Counted from the stretch's first letter, positions 33,320 through 44,538 are shown. The stretch: DNA of 64,000 bases from Hysterium pulicare CBS 123377 (GCA_000467715.1 AJFK01000095.1:1-64000), one strand, 5' to 3'. Notes: generated by a model from the sequence alone, not told the origin. Translations and numbers: made by a program.

Positions 33320-34592
33320 GACATGCTACCTTGTAGATTATCTGAATACCCGGTTTACGAAATCATGATTAGCCCAAAATTGTGGGATTGCGGTGGAAAC
33401 CTTTTTACTTCACGAGGTGCATATTTGGTCGGAGGGGATTCAACTTTTTGGAGTCTATCGGAGTTGCATATTGGGACATCCCGGATATGTTTTATATTGC
33501 ATGCATTAATGGGCTTCAGGGGTGTAATCACCCCATTTCATCTGCCATTCATTTCATTCAACGCTAGACGCATTGGGCGGCATTCCTTGAACGGGGCCGC
33601 CTCGGAGTTTTCTTAGGTTTATTCCATGTACAAGTATTGACGATGGGCGGAAGAAGATGTAATAGGCGGAGAAATAATAGACAGAGCTTCCCTGGATCGA
33701 ATTACTGTTTCGCGTGGTGTGTACTTGCTTTGACGTTAAGTGGAAATGAGACGAAGGGAATTTGCTATGCTTGCGAGATAGCAATTTGAAAATGCCTTGT
33801 TTCGTTGCCGCCAAGAGATCCCAGCCACCCCAGCCACCCCAGCCACAGTTGAAGAAATTTCCGTAAGCCTTGGGAATGAAGCCACTAGTGCGTCACCCAA
33901 ATTTCATTGTTGCGATCGGGAGACCGATTCTCGGATTCCGGATGTCACGAAGGGCAGGAAGAGCGAAAATCACGCTCGCAGCAAGCAGATGACTCGACTG
34001 ATCCGTTGCTCCATTCCTGCATTGAGGAGGCATTGTGGCGCTCATGACGTAGAGCAAACATAAGGTTGTGGCTCGTGGCCATGGCCGCAAGGTTCTTCCC
34101 TGCTCACAGAAAGGCATGGTGGCCCGATCTGGACTGTGCCGTTGATCGCTACCGCTTTCGGCTGATTGGTCTTTGGCGCTAGGGACGGCAGAGCAGGTTT
34201 TAGAGAGCATTTTGGCTGATCGTGATGTGATTTGTGAGACAAAGCCGTGACATTTTGTCAAATATTGCGCATTGACGCACGGGAAACGCGCGATAAGGGC
34301 TCACCCGGGACAGGAGAGATTTCACAATGACGTCGTGCGCAAAGGTGAACGGTGGCGCTTGTTTATAAACCTGGACGTACCTGCCCTGTGGCATTCCGTC
34401 CATTCCAAACCTAACAACAAAAACATCAGTTTGCTACCTACCAACCCACTCTCCTCCATCCAACATCTGCATCGACATTCTACGATCTGCACACGTATCT
34501 TGTATTGCAACAGTACAGACATCAGCAGGAGAGAAAGCTCTACGAAATCAAATACCTTTCCAAACACTCTTCTCAGCGATAACTCAATCACC
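33320..34592. other. Spacer, no gene seen
   Basis: 3' side of the TRP-like gene and promoter of the small protein gene. Contains three copies of a 9-base unit, ccagccacc, at 33821-33847. Otherwise nothing recognised. Confidence 0.4.
33821..33847. repeat. 9-bp tandem repeat, 3 units
   Basis: The unit ccagccacc occurs three times in a row, the last ending in a instead of c. Non-coding as far as seen. Confidence 0.8.
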
Positions 34593-34874
34593 ATGGGCGC
34601 CGTTGTATCCTGTGTACGTTGATTCTTCTCTGCAGCCTCACGAACCATGAAAACGCTCATACTAACCTCTGCTCAGATCGAAGCGGTCTTCCGCACCATC
34701 GGCAATTGCCTCATGGCCATCGTCAATGCCATTGGCGCCGCCCTCACCGCCATCATCAACGGCATCGTCGCCCTCTTCGACATCATCATCTCCTGCCTCA
34801 CATGCGGCCGCGGCGGTGGACGTCGGAGACGAGGTGGAGGCATGGGGACCCATCATCACACAAGTACGGTCTAG
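34593..34874 (+). CDS. 72-residue membrane protein with predicted N-myristoylation signal
   Basis: Two exons, 34593-34613 and 34677-34874, joined at a GTACGT donor and a CTCAG acceptor; 219 nt, 72 aa. The first exon encodes only MGAVVSC. Gly2 and Ser6 fit the N-myristoylation pattern M-G-x3-S/T, and the adjacent Cys could be palmitoylated. The centre is a hydrophobic Ile/Ala-rich helix (residues about 15-48) ending in SCLTC. Then comes a Gly/Arg-rich positive cluster and a short C-terminus with three His. The leader before it is long and pyrimidine-rich. I believe similar tiny proteins occur in other filamentous ascomycetes but know no function. The gene is too short for many gene finders. 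The regular hydrophobic pattern and exact splice joint support it as real. Confidence 0.68.
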
Positions 34875-36127
34875 TCCTCGCCCCTTCCATGAGGGTGATG
34901 GCAAGTTGTTAGCATCTGTGACAGAAGAGTCTCACAAATTTTGATGAGTGAGAACTTGTTTTGTAACAGATGTTAACGGTGCTTTGTGGTCCAGGTCGCA
35001 TTTGAAGATGACAACCTTGAAGACGTCGACTTCGTCAAAAGGCTGAGTGGACGAATCACGGAAACCCTGCCTTTTGGAAATGGCAAGTTCTTGGTTGTCA
35101 ACACACAACCATTGTCATTGGCCAATGTTGGCTGTTCGCCCTACAGATGTCTTCAATCGACGCTCACAACCGCATCTCCATCTCAACCTCGCGGCGTAGC
35201 GAGACATAGTCATGCACTTTTCCTTTTCTGTTCTCTTCTCCTACGATAGCATTCCACATTTGCATGTTCCCGCATTCGAGATTGGCGGCTTGGTGGACTA
35301 CTTTTTGCAAACGAAACGTGTGGATGGATGGAACGGATCCTACGATTGATACCCCTCCCTTTGCTCGCTTCACATTGTGTATGAATTCAAACCGAATTTT
35401 TAATACCCTTCTCTCCCGTCTCTTGACCGCGTAATTGTGATGTGATACCACCTAGTAGAACAGCCAGCGCTAGGATATTCAGCCGCAGAATGCCGCATTA
35501 TGTCTCGTTTAGCTTGCAAGAACAGTTTCCTTTTCTACGGCTCTGAGTCTTAAATATCTATTTGCCTAACGAGAAGCACAGCCTCCAATAACTTTTCCCT
35601 CCCAGCGTTGTCTTGCCAGGATATGCTGTCAAAGTCTAGCTTTGCAATACCGTAACGTTAATGTACTTTCTCACTTCGCTACAGCTTGCATCGGAATCTA
35701 TGGTTAGCTATCGTGCGCGTTGAAACCATGCCACTTTTACTTGATGGCCATACCTATCTCCCGCTGTTGTCTATTAAAATTGATCGTTTGATGATGAATA
35801 TCAACCTTCTACTCCTGAATACGAGACAAAAAACAATCTCATCTCAACTTAGTCGCCTAGCGTAACCGCTCTCTAGGCGACTACCCCGCTTTTAGCCGGT
35901 CACTCCATCTCATATCATCCCTCCATACATAAAATTTAGACTTCAACATCCGTGAGATTTCTTATGAAGAATTGCATGGCGATCTTTCAGCCTGGTACCT
36001 GTATTATGAAGGAATTCAGGCTGACGGTGGAGGCTGTGCTGAGGAAAAAAGAAAATATGGTCGGCCTCCAGATCGCTTAGAAACCCTTCTCCCCCTTCGG
36101 TAGCTTCTTTCTTCATTCAACATTCTG
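34875..36127. other. 1.25-kb spacer, no gene seen
   Basis: 3' side of the small protein gene and promoter of the fungal_N/Ras gene. Only short unsupported frames on both strands. Confidence 0.4.
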
Positions 36128-37873
36128 ATGGATCCTCTCAGCGTCACTGCATCAATCGTTGGTATCTTAGCAGCGGCAGGAAAAGTTGTTGAGATCCTCG
36201 GCCCAGTCGTATCAATACTCAAAGAATCACAACCAAGTACCAAAGCAGTCTGTTCCGAAATCAACAATTCCATCATCATTTTGTCGGCCTTGCAGAAGCT
36301 CTTTGACGACCCAGATTTGATTCCCCAGAAACGAAAGGATCTGATTCAACTTGATCAGCTAATCGCTACATTCACCGATGGGGTCCTCCTTTTTTCAGAA
36401 CTGGAAGCTCTTGCCCTCCAATTGGGTACCGCCACCGACACCTTGCGCTCACGGATTCAATGGGCCCGCAAAGAGAAAGATCTTGCATCGCTCCTCTCGA
36501 GGATGCAGTACTTTAAGGGCTCGATAATGGCCATATTGAATATTCTGCAATAGTGAGACCCGCGCTGAGTATGAATGCATTCGAACGCCTCACTTACAAC
36601 GATACAATAGCGATTCCGACATTGAAGCCTCTCGCAGCCAAAGAGAACTTTCATCCGTTATTAAAAGCATGTTGGAGAGTAATCGAGACCTGGCGCAACG
36701 GCTCACCAACCTCGAACATTGTTTCAGTATGGGCAACAGCTTGAGCCACCGACAGAGCACCACCGGGAGTCAGCTTCCCTTGCAGCAGGGTTCTACTTCA
36801 AGAAACATCAACAAAGCCATTTCCATCCAGACAAACGATCGAGCTTCAATAGCAACAATCACCACGTCTATCCGATCTTTCGAGTTTGAGAGAGATCTCG
36901 AAGCATCGAGGGTGTATCGTCAAGCAACGAGAGACACTGTCGACTTTTCGTTCCGAAGTTCAGTTGTTGGGTCGCATGCTTGGTCGACCCTGTCAGACGT
37001 CAGCCTGTCCGATATTTCCATCATTTCGGTTGTTGCGCTTCCTGTTTATCCGAAAGACATTACCAACAGCCATCACTACCAATTCGGAATGCTGCTAGAA
37101 GAAATCTCTGAACGGGGCTCACTTCAACCACAAGTTTATCAGTCGCCAATTATTGCCAAGACCACTATTCAAGGTAGCACTCGACAATCGACGGATGATG
37201 GAAGAACATCTCATTCTGATGCTTCTTCTGGGAAGCCCGAAGGATTACAGGTAGCACGACAGGCTCCCCAGTCACGATCTGGACGCCCATGGTCCTTTAG
37301 ATTCATACCGGAATACAAGCTTGTTGTCATAGGGGAAGGAGACGTAGAGAAAAGTGCACTAACAATACAGGTAAGTGGAACAAAATCATGGAGAGAGAAG
37401 AACGTATCATTGAAAGAATCTGCAAGCTCATCCAGGGACACTTCGTAGACGAGTACGATCCAACCATTGAGGACTCATTTCGCAAGCAATGTGTAATTGA
37501 CGATAGAGTTGCGCTACTGGACGTAGTAGACACCCCAGGCCAGGAAGAATACTCATCAATGAGAGAGCAGTTCATGAGGACTGGGGACGGTTTCATGCTT
37601 GTCTATAGCATTACTTCTCGGCAGTCCTTTAAAGAGATTTCAACATTCCAGCAGCAAGTTCTCAGAGTCAAGGACAAGCACTACTTTCCGATGATTGTCG
37701 TCGGTAACCGTTGCGCCATGGAATCCGAACGTCAAGTCAGTACTCACGAAGGGCACTCTCTTGCGCATGAATTCGGGTGCAGGTTTGTTGAAGCAGATGC
37801 CCAATCGCGGAAAAACGTTGATCACGCTTTCTATGAGCTTGTACGGGAGATAAGGAAGTACAGGGGATTCTAA
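36128..37873 (+). CDS. Fusion of fungal STAND N-terminal domain and degenerate Ras GTPase domain
   Basis: Exons by eye: 36128-36552, 36611-37370, 37427-37873; 1632 nt, 543 aa. Residues 1 to about 140 match the fungal N-terminal domain found on STAND/NLR proteins (start [20 protein letters not shown]). A coiled-coil follows ([18 protein letters not shown] and on), then a 180-residue Ser-rich linker. From Tyr377 there is a complete Ras domain. The P-loop reads GEGDVEKS (Ras positions 13 and 15 are Asp and Glu). The effector loop [10 protein letters not shown] is intact. The G3 motif is DTPGQEEY, the G4 motif is NRCA instead of NKCD, and the G5 motif is ADAQ instead of TSAK. No CAAX box: the C-terminus is RKYRGF. 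Linker and P-loop are on one unbroken exon, so the fusion is not an annotation artefact. Normal GTP binding looks unlikely; a pseudo-GTPase or decoy role is inference. Confidence 0.82.
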
Positions 37874-38275
37874 GGGGAATAGTCTGAAACAACAGGATGG
37901 TAGGTATCTAAACTCGATCTTTGTATTGGTTGGCTAACATCTTTCAGAGGTATGGATGCCCATATGGAAGGTCCGAGAGCATATATGTGAGCCAGGAAAT
38001 GAATTTGCTTTTCGGCCCTTATGGGATTTAACGGAGGAAGTGAAAGATGAATATTATAAATCCACAGTCACATGTGGGATCCGTAGGAAGGAGATCGTTC
38101 CCTACAGCTTCTTCTCCTAGAGAAATCTCCTAACCATTGTGAGTCATATGTTTTGGCAGCTAACCATACCTAGGTATGGCTCAAATCCACATACGGCACG
38201 ATACCTGAGGGGATATTTTCTGTCAAAGATGTAGGTTCTACTAGGAACGGTAGGAGATCCTTTTTGGAGCATATG
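37874..38275. other. Spacer between convergent gene ends
   Basis: About 400 bases, nothing recognised. Confidence 0.4.
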
Positions 38276-38980
38276 TCATGCGATGACCTCGATGCCGTCT
38301 AGGACCTTGCGCTCGACACGCCACTACGATCCATTAGTCTTCAGCTCATACGGCGAAGCAACCACCTACCATTTTGAACGGCGCATTCGATGCAAGCAGT
38401 AAAGGTATAGCCTCTTTATAGGTATCATTCTGTACCGATTGCTCGAAATGATCCATACTCTTCCATCCCCTAATAAGGAAGAAACACGTAGCCTTCTCGC
38501 CCGTGATGCCTTCATGCTCTTGCTCTTCCAAACACCCAGCTCGCACCTCCCTTCGCGCCCTTCCTGTAGATCTCATCGAACTTCACGAAATCCCCTTCGA
38601 CCTGTTTCCGGAACTCCTGCGTGACGCGAGAAGCTGGGAAGTATAACTGTACGTATTCAACCATGTTCACCGTAGCAGGCCCATCGGGTCCGAATGCCGA
38701 ACGGTTGAGAGCGACGTGGAATATGTCGTGTGGCATACTCCTTGTGAAGGAACTGAAATTCCGGGGTATTTTCAAGGTTCACGTGGTCCTGTACACCATC
38801 ATCCTGCGCTGCCGTGATCTGAACGGCATCCTTGTCCTGGACCTGGGTGCCGAGGACGAAAAGCTGGGGGGTTTCCGCCCCTTTGAGGACCCTCACGGCT
38901 TTCTGGATCGTGTCGTCAACGGTTGTTCGCGCGCCGAGTAATGGTTCTGCACCAACTTGTATAATCTCTGTGACAGCCAT
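38276..38980 (-). pseudogene. Broken dimeric alpha-beta-barrel (EthD/ABM-like) monooxygenase-type gene
   Basis: Coding-like sequence starts at an ATG (38980, MAVTEIIQVGAEPLLG) and reads in one frame to about 38762 (ENTPEFQ). It then continues in another frame (SSFTRSMPHDIFHVAL, VEYVQLYFPASRVTQEF) to about 38550 and then in a third (EEQEHEGITGEKATCFFLIRG). No GT-AG intron fits the first two switches, so they look like frameshifts. A real intron, 38340 to 38303 or nearby, then joins NAPFKM to a conserved-looking end WRVERKVLDGIEVIA with a stop at 38276-38278. The pattern of two ferredoxin-like halves suggests an antibiotic-biosynthesis-monooxygenase or EthD-type protein. It stands at the edge of the oxidoreductase group. 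Assembly errors could give the same picture. Confidence 0.6.
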
Positions 38981-39670
38981 CTTGTAAGATGAGCTTATGA
39001 CGCATTTACAGAAGTATGATTGACAAAGAGGCTGAATCATTGCAAAGACAGGTTTGACTTTGGACTTCTTTATAGGATGGTCAATAATCGTGAGGTTCCT
39101 TCTACACAGACGAACGCCGGCTGGTGGATCGAGCGGGATATATAATCGGGCATTCTGAAAAAGACCGAGACCGACGCGCTTGGCTTTTGTACTTTGTCAG
39201 CGGCGTAAAGAGACGGCTCGAAAGCAGAGAAGGTTGGAAACGAGCAAGAGGGAGGAACCTACTGTGGGAGTGCTAGCAGGTAGGTGGTCTACTCCGCCAA
39301 ATCTCTGACGGAGTACATTGCTCGCTTCAATGTTCAGGATTCTGATATATACACTTACCATGCTGAAAGGTTCGCGCTGCAATTTCAAATGCTTGAGAAG
39401 CGATGGAGTTGGAAAATGATATACTTATAGCTGGAGAGAATAGATAAGTGATAAAAGATGCAAATTAGAAGATTTCGTCACAGCGCTTAAAGGCCGAGAC
39501 CTTGGCTCGCCTACCATTCGCAATCTGTGCATGGAATACTCTTTTCACTGTACTGCAAAGCAGGATGATTAGCCCTGTGGAACCATGCGTAAGAAGACCG
39601 TACCAATATGCAGAAATTTGATTGGATACAGACTAGCATAAAAGTGAGAAAAAGATGGGGATGACAGATT
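38981..39670. other. Spacer, no gene seen
   Basis: Promoter side of the broken gene and 3' side of the GMC oxidoreductase. Nothing recognised. Confidence 0.4.
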
Positions 39671-41616
39671 CTACATCCCCGTTTTGATATCATCCGCAAT
39701 CTTCTCCGCGAACATATATACATTTGCTTGCGGATGACCCGGCAAAGCGAAAGGAAACGCAGACAAGTCCACCACCCTCAGCCCCTCAACCCCAAACACC
39801 CTTGCCTTCGAATCCACCACTGCCACTTCATCTCCGGATTTCCCCATGGCACAGGTCGAGCACGCGTGCCAAATCTGATTCATGTTCGCCCGCAAGAACG
39901 CTAGGATGTCCTCATCCGAAGTGATGTTGGCCGTGGGCAGGAAGTCTGGGCCGAGTCGTATGGATCTGGCTGGCTGCGATGCCCAGGCTTCGCGAACTCG
40001 CTTGACACCCGCAATGAGCACTTCTTCGTCTGATGGGTTGGAGAACCAGCCTAGGTCGATGACGGGCGAATCAAACATGCTGGGGCTGGCGATGGAGACG
40101 TTACCGCGTGAGAACGGGGTCGCGATAGTGGCGCTGATCACGCCCACTGAGCTGCCATTTGGCCATGAGAAAGTACCCACGATGTATTGAAGCTCGGGCC
40201 AATCAGCTGGGAAGGTCGCAAGGGCTTCTTGAGTCTCTTTTGTAAGGTTACGGCGCAGCGTTTTGGGGATCTTTTCGTAGGAGATGTAGCCTGCTGCGGA
40301 GCTGTACGGCCCGTCTGCATTGTCTAAATATTGACGGAGAGCTTCCGCGGCGGTGGCTGGATTTGCAACGATGGATTGCCCGTTTGGGGTGTTGATAAAG
40401 TTCAGCAGATTGATGGAAACGGGGTCTTGTAGGTTTCGACCGACTCCAGGAAGATCCGCAGTCACTGGAATACCGTGCGCCTGCAGAATATTCTGAGGAC
40501 CAATACCTACACGGGAATAGCATTCAATCGTCAGTATTGCCGCATCGAGTAATTACATGAGGGGTTTAGCTCACCTGATACCATCAATAGTTGAGGGGAA
40601 TGAAACACTCCTGCAGATAGAATGACCTCCTTATTTGCAGTTAATGTGTACTCAACTCCTTGGGTGGAAACCGCGACACCGGCCGCCTTCTTCGAATCAA
40701 AAAGTATCTTCGTCGCCATGCTGTGAGTATAAACCATGATTTGCGTCTTCTTGATGGCCTCTTCTAAGAAGCTAGATTGCGATGAAGACCGGAAAGCATG
40801 CTCTGGAGAAATCGTCGAGGGGAGCCATGATCCGCCTGAGAGTACCCCACTGCTGAATCCCTTGGGATTGACTGGTAGCCCTATTGCTTGTAGCGATTTT
40901 GCAAGCCAAGTGATCGTTGGATCGACCCAGTTGTTCCAAGAAATCTGCAATGGTCCTCCTTTGGCATTGTCGAAAACAGTCGGATCATATTCGGGTGTTG
41001 CATTTGCCGCATTCCGTTTCTGCAGATTGGGCGGCGTAAGATGGCATGACTTTTCGAAATACGGAAGTAGCTTCTCAAACGTATAGCTGTCATCGCCAAC
41101 TGTATCTGACCATCTTTGATAGGCTCCCGAAGTCGACCGAATATACGACATGGTGTTGATTGCGGAAGAGCCTCCAAGAGTCTTTCCCTGCGCATAATGA
41201 ATTCGACGGTTCAGTGCTCCCGTTTGAGGTACAGACAGCAATTCCCAATCTATAAGCGGGCGCCGTGGGAAGGCTTCTGAAGTATCAATGAAATCAATGC
41301 CAGTCAAGGAGAGTAGCGGAACCACGCTGTTGTTTCCATTTTCGACTTCGTAGTAGCCTCCAGCCTCGACCACGGCCACCGATGCTGATTCTGCCAGGCG
41401 GGCTGCAATAGCGAGACCCGCCGTGCCGCCTCCGATTACTGTGGCCCGATTAGCAAAGAAAAGATTTGACAGCTAATAGCACCCCTTACCAACATAGTCA
41501 TAGGTCGCATTGATTCCAGCTATACCAAACGCGCTCGAGTGAAGCCGAAGCTTTTCAGAGGCACCGTATGCTGTTATGAAGACAAGTATGGTAAGAATCG
41601 ACGCAAGGAACATCAT
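39671..41616 (-). CDS. GMC family FAD-dependent oxidoreductase, secreted
   Basis: Glucose-methanol-choline oxidoreductase, a flavoenzyme oxidising alcohols or sugars, with relatives such as aryl-alcohol oxidase and glucose dehydrogenase. Exons by eye: 41616-41490, 41438-40575, 40506-39671; 1827 nt, 608 aa. A signal peptide (MMFLASILTILVFITAYG) comes first. The ADP-binding motif VIGGGTAGLAIAARL follows, then GKTLGGSSAIN (GMC signature 1) and GVFHSPQLLMVSG (signature 2). At the C-terminus, WHACSTCAMG supplies the first active-site His and GHPQANVYMFAEKIAD the second. All key residues are present. The frame is open further upstream, but starting at 41616 puts the signal peptide at the N-terminus. 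It is transcribed the same way as the methyltransferase, NmrA-like and laccase genes upstream of it. Confidence 0.9.
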
Positions 41617-42086
41617 GAAGGTATCGCTCCTTGAGTCAACGGTTCCAACGAAGCCTTGGTGGCGAGTTCCAACCCTGCGAGAGAGCAAACAGGGTGGACT
41701 CGCTCAGGTGCTTACTCCTGCATTTAACACATTTGACAGGGCTGAAAACCAGGGCAGTTTGCCAGGTTTCTGGGTTGGCATTATCGATGCCGAGAAATTA
41801 GGGTCTGCTGCTGCTGGAATACGCCTCGACGCGAGGCCGCTACATGCTTGGCTGGTGAGAAATTTCGGTTTATATTTGCTATTTTGGTCGGGTGGATAAT
41901 AAGGTACGGCCCGAAAAAGTTTGGGATGTGATAGAGGCTGCAGATGCAGGTCGTTGCAAGGAAAGATTGCATGGGGTTCCTAGAAGTCGCCGCGAACCCC
42001 GCTCCAAGAACATCCACGAGAATGTCGCTTTTCCAACTATCCCATCTTTTCTTGAGGCGGTCGCCTAGATAATTTGATACGAGGGC
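41617..42086. other. Promoter region of the GMC gene
   Basis: About 470 bases, no gene seen. A CGCGAAC half-site at 41991-41997 matches half of the palindromes upstream of the NmrA-like gene; it may be chance. Confidence 0.4.
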
Positions 42087-42974
42087 TTACACCCTACCCT
42101 TGATCTCACACTGAAGAATAGCAAACCACCCGTCGGGATGTCTCGCCCAATCTCTCAAATCCTTCATCATCTTGTCCAAATCTCGCTCACTCGCGCCCGC
42201 CTGAACATATTTCTCCCTGACCTCACTCTTTTCTATTCTCTCTGCAAACAGCTCGCCCCAAAACCTCCGTTCCTCCTCTGACGCATAACAGACCGCGGAG
42301 ACGGTCTTCTCGATTTTCGTCGGATCAAAGCCCGCCTCTCTTGCCCAGACATGTAGCAAACTTCCCCCTCGGTAGGCCTTCTCGTGCGGTGGATTCTGTG
42401 GATGGGCTGCTGAAGTAGGCCCAAAGAGCATCGCATATATATACTTGTCGTGAAGTTCAAGGCCTTCTAGGTATGGGTACCATCGAAACGGCATATCGGC
42501 CTCCCTACAAGCCACGAAGCCACCGATCGCACACACTCTCTTCATCTCCTTAAGCGCCTTCACAGGATCCGGTAAATGTGTAAGTGTTTGATTGCAGAAC
42601 ACGACGTCGAAAGAGCCATCTTCATACGCTAGCCCAGAGAGCACATTGCCAACGTCAAACTTCACATTTCTCGCACCTGGCTTCTCTGATGCCAGCGTTC
42701 GCGCTTGCTCAATGACTTCTGAGCCCACGTCAATTCCCGTTACGGATCCTATAGGGACATGGGCGGCAAAGCCTGTGGTGATAGTCCCAGGGCCGCATCC
42801 AATGTCGAGAATATTATGATGCGGAAGAAGGTGGGCAAGGAGAAAAGCGGCATCCGTGTTCGCAGTGCGAGATGCATGTGAGCGTGTCACTGATTCATGG
42901 TAACCCTGTGTGTAGGTTTTTGGCTCGGAGCCGGGGATTGTGGCTACCGTGATGTCTTGTGGAACTTTGAACAT
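42087..42974 (-). CDS. Class I SAM-dependent methyltransferase (UbiE/UMTA-like)
   Basis: Intronless 295-residue methyltransferase. Motif I is ILDIGCGPGTIT (residues about 55-66), motif II GSVTGIDVGSEVIEQA with the acidic ribose-binding Asp, and the DVVFCNQTLTHLPDPVKALKEMKRV block is motif IV/V of UbiE-type enzymes. The C-terminal half (WARHPDGWFAILQCEIKGR) resembles fungal small-molecule methyltransferases often found with secondary-metabolism genes. No signal peptide, so cytosolic. Substrate unknown. It ends 470 bases before the GMC gene start and begins 172 bases after the end of the NmrA-like gene, on the same strand. Confidence 0.88.
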   Translation of the reverse strand: MFKVPQDITVATIPGSEPKTYTQGYHESVTRSHASRTANTDAAFLLAHLLPHHNILDIGCGPGTITTGFAAHVPIGSVTGIDVGSEVIEQARTLASEKPGARNVKFDVGNVLSGLAYEDGSFDVVFCNQTLTHLPDPVKALKEMKRVCAIGGFVACREADMPFRWYPYLEGLELHDKYIYAMLFGPTSAAHPQNPPHEKAYRGGSLLHVWAREAGFDPTKIEKTVSAVCYASEEERRFWGELFAERIEKSEVREKYVQAGASERDLDKMMKDLRDWARHPDGWFAILQCEIKGRV

Positions 42975-43146
42975 TTTCCAATTGAGGGCTGGGGATTTGT
43001 TGATAGCATAGAAGCCATGACTTTACAGGAAGCATACCTAGGTAAGCCCTCGGATGACGTCATACTGTTGTGTGACCTCTCACGTCTTTCGATATCCACG
43101 ATATAGAATGAATGATTTATGTAGAGTGAGATAGAGACTATTGTCA

Positions 43147-44129
43147 TCAGCTCAGCATCTCCCTAATCGTATCTTCAACTGCTTTCGGCTTGCGGCCCGC
43201 TGCCTGCAGTATATCTTCCAATGTCGAGTCTGAGATCTCGCATTCGCCATCCTCAAGCGCCTCATAGGTGCTTGCCCACCACTCCACAGCAGCCTTGTCC
43301 ATGCCCAAGTTCTCCACATAGAACTTCTCATGCTCCATGATTGGCTCAACTCGCAGCGTAATTTCTTCGCCTTTCACCTTGCTTACTGCTTCTGCAATCT
43401 GCTTCAACGAGAGCGTCCGCCGTTGTGAAAGGTAAAAGGTCTTGCCAGCCCAGTCCAACTCTTTCGCGGCAAGCACTGTCGCCGTCCCAAAAGCCATGTC
43501 TGGAATACTGGTCCATGAAACCTTGCCATCTCCGGCAACGACGACTTCTTTCCTCTTCTCATTTTTCAGCCCAAAGTAATATCCGAAATACAGGGGCCAT
43601 GACTCGTTGTACAGTCCTTCTCTTATGATGGTATATTGTATGTCCTCCAACGAATTCAAATACTCCTCTGTCCTGATATGTGCTCGCATGACTGCCGCTT
43701 TCGATGGTGAAGCAAAGGCGAGAGATGTATAATAGATGTACTTTACTCCGACCTTGCGAGCTGCATCGATAGCGGCCTTGTGGTGGGCTTCACGGCCTTT
43801 GCCAGGTGGCGCATTGTTGAAGTCTAGCGAGATGCGAGGTGTCGAGACTAAAAATAGCTTGTTGCATCCTTCGTATGCCTTTTCCATGGACGTAGGATCA
43901 TCGAAATTGTTGTACCGTACCACCACGCCCTTGGATCGGAGCAAATCGAATTTTGGGTCCTTCGGATCTGAAGAAGTCTACGCGATACTTAGTGGTGGGA
44001 ACTTACGAAGCAAAGTAACCACCTGCTTACACATGCGACCAGCTCGCTCGCAGCTATCAGGTTGTTGTCTAGCAGCGCATTGAGCACTGCAGAGCCCAGT
44101 TTCCCCGTTGCGCTGGTGAGGGCGAGCAT
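43147..44129 (-). CDS. NmrA-like NAD(P)-binding protein
   Basis: Atypical SDR of the NmrA/isoflavone-reductase/QOR2-like group; members either reduce small substrates or sense the NADP/NAD redox state. Exons by eye: 44129-44031 and 43977-43147; 930 nt, 309 aa. The first exon gives the dinucleotide motif TSATGKLGSAVL at the very start. Later KYIYYTSLAFASP replaces the classical Tyr-x3-Lys region, and QYTIIREGLYNES is the family's substrate-side segment. No membrane segment. Two palindromes lie upstream (44237 and 44415). Confidence 0.87.
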
Positions 44130-44236
44130 CTTGTCCTAGTAAACTAAAGAGCGATATGAGATGTTCAGTTGAGATTATTCGAATATCGACTATAAGTTCA
44201 AAAGAGTGACGTCAGGAGTAATTTCACATTAATAAT

Positions 44237-44251
44237 CGCGAACCGTTCGCG
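44237..44251. promoter_or_regulatory. Palindrome CGCGAACCGTTCGCG
   Basis: Perfect 7-base inverted repeat around one base, 108 bases upstream of the NmrA-like ATG. A related copy is at 44415-44429. Candidate transcription-factor dimer site; binding is inference. Confidence 0.5.
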
Positions 44252-44414
44252 TTTTTGGATTTATCCAACCCCACACGCCTGCTCTTCGACAGCTGCATTT
44301 TCAGACGGATGGAATCTCATGGCCAGAAAGTCAACTGCAGGCACCGAGTTAAATTTATATAGCCTTAGGTTGTTTCCAAACGTGCAAAGTCTGCGGTCTT
44401 AGCAGTGACAAAAC

Positions 44415-44429
44415 CGCGAACTATTCGCA
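44415..44429. promoter_or_regulatory. Related palindrome CGCGAACTATTCGCA
   Basis: Imperfect copy of the site at 44237, sharing the CGCGAAC left arm and a TTCGC right arm, centred 178 bases further upstream. Confidence 0.4.
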
Positions 44430-44538
44430 TGTTTGTCGAGCGCCTACTACTACAATGCCCCTTGCACCAGGTTACTCGACCTGGGTCAGAGTCCAGGAAA
44501 TGCTCTTTCTCATTCCTTGCGAAGCTGTCCAGAAAGAC

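Larger units (their letters stand above)
44130..44538. other. Promoter region of the NmrA-like gene
   Basis: About 400 bases between the laccase 3' end and the NmrA-like start. Contains the two palindromic sites listed separately and no gene. Confidence 0.5.

Noticed and set aside
34662-34904. Minus-strand frame opposite the 72-residue protein
   Set aside because: Ala/Asp/Gly-rich shadow of the plus-strand Ile/Ala helix; the plus strand has the splice-supported frame.
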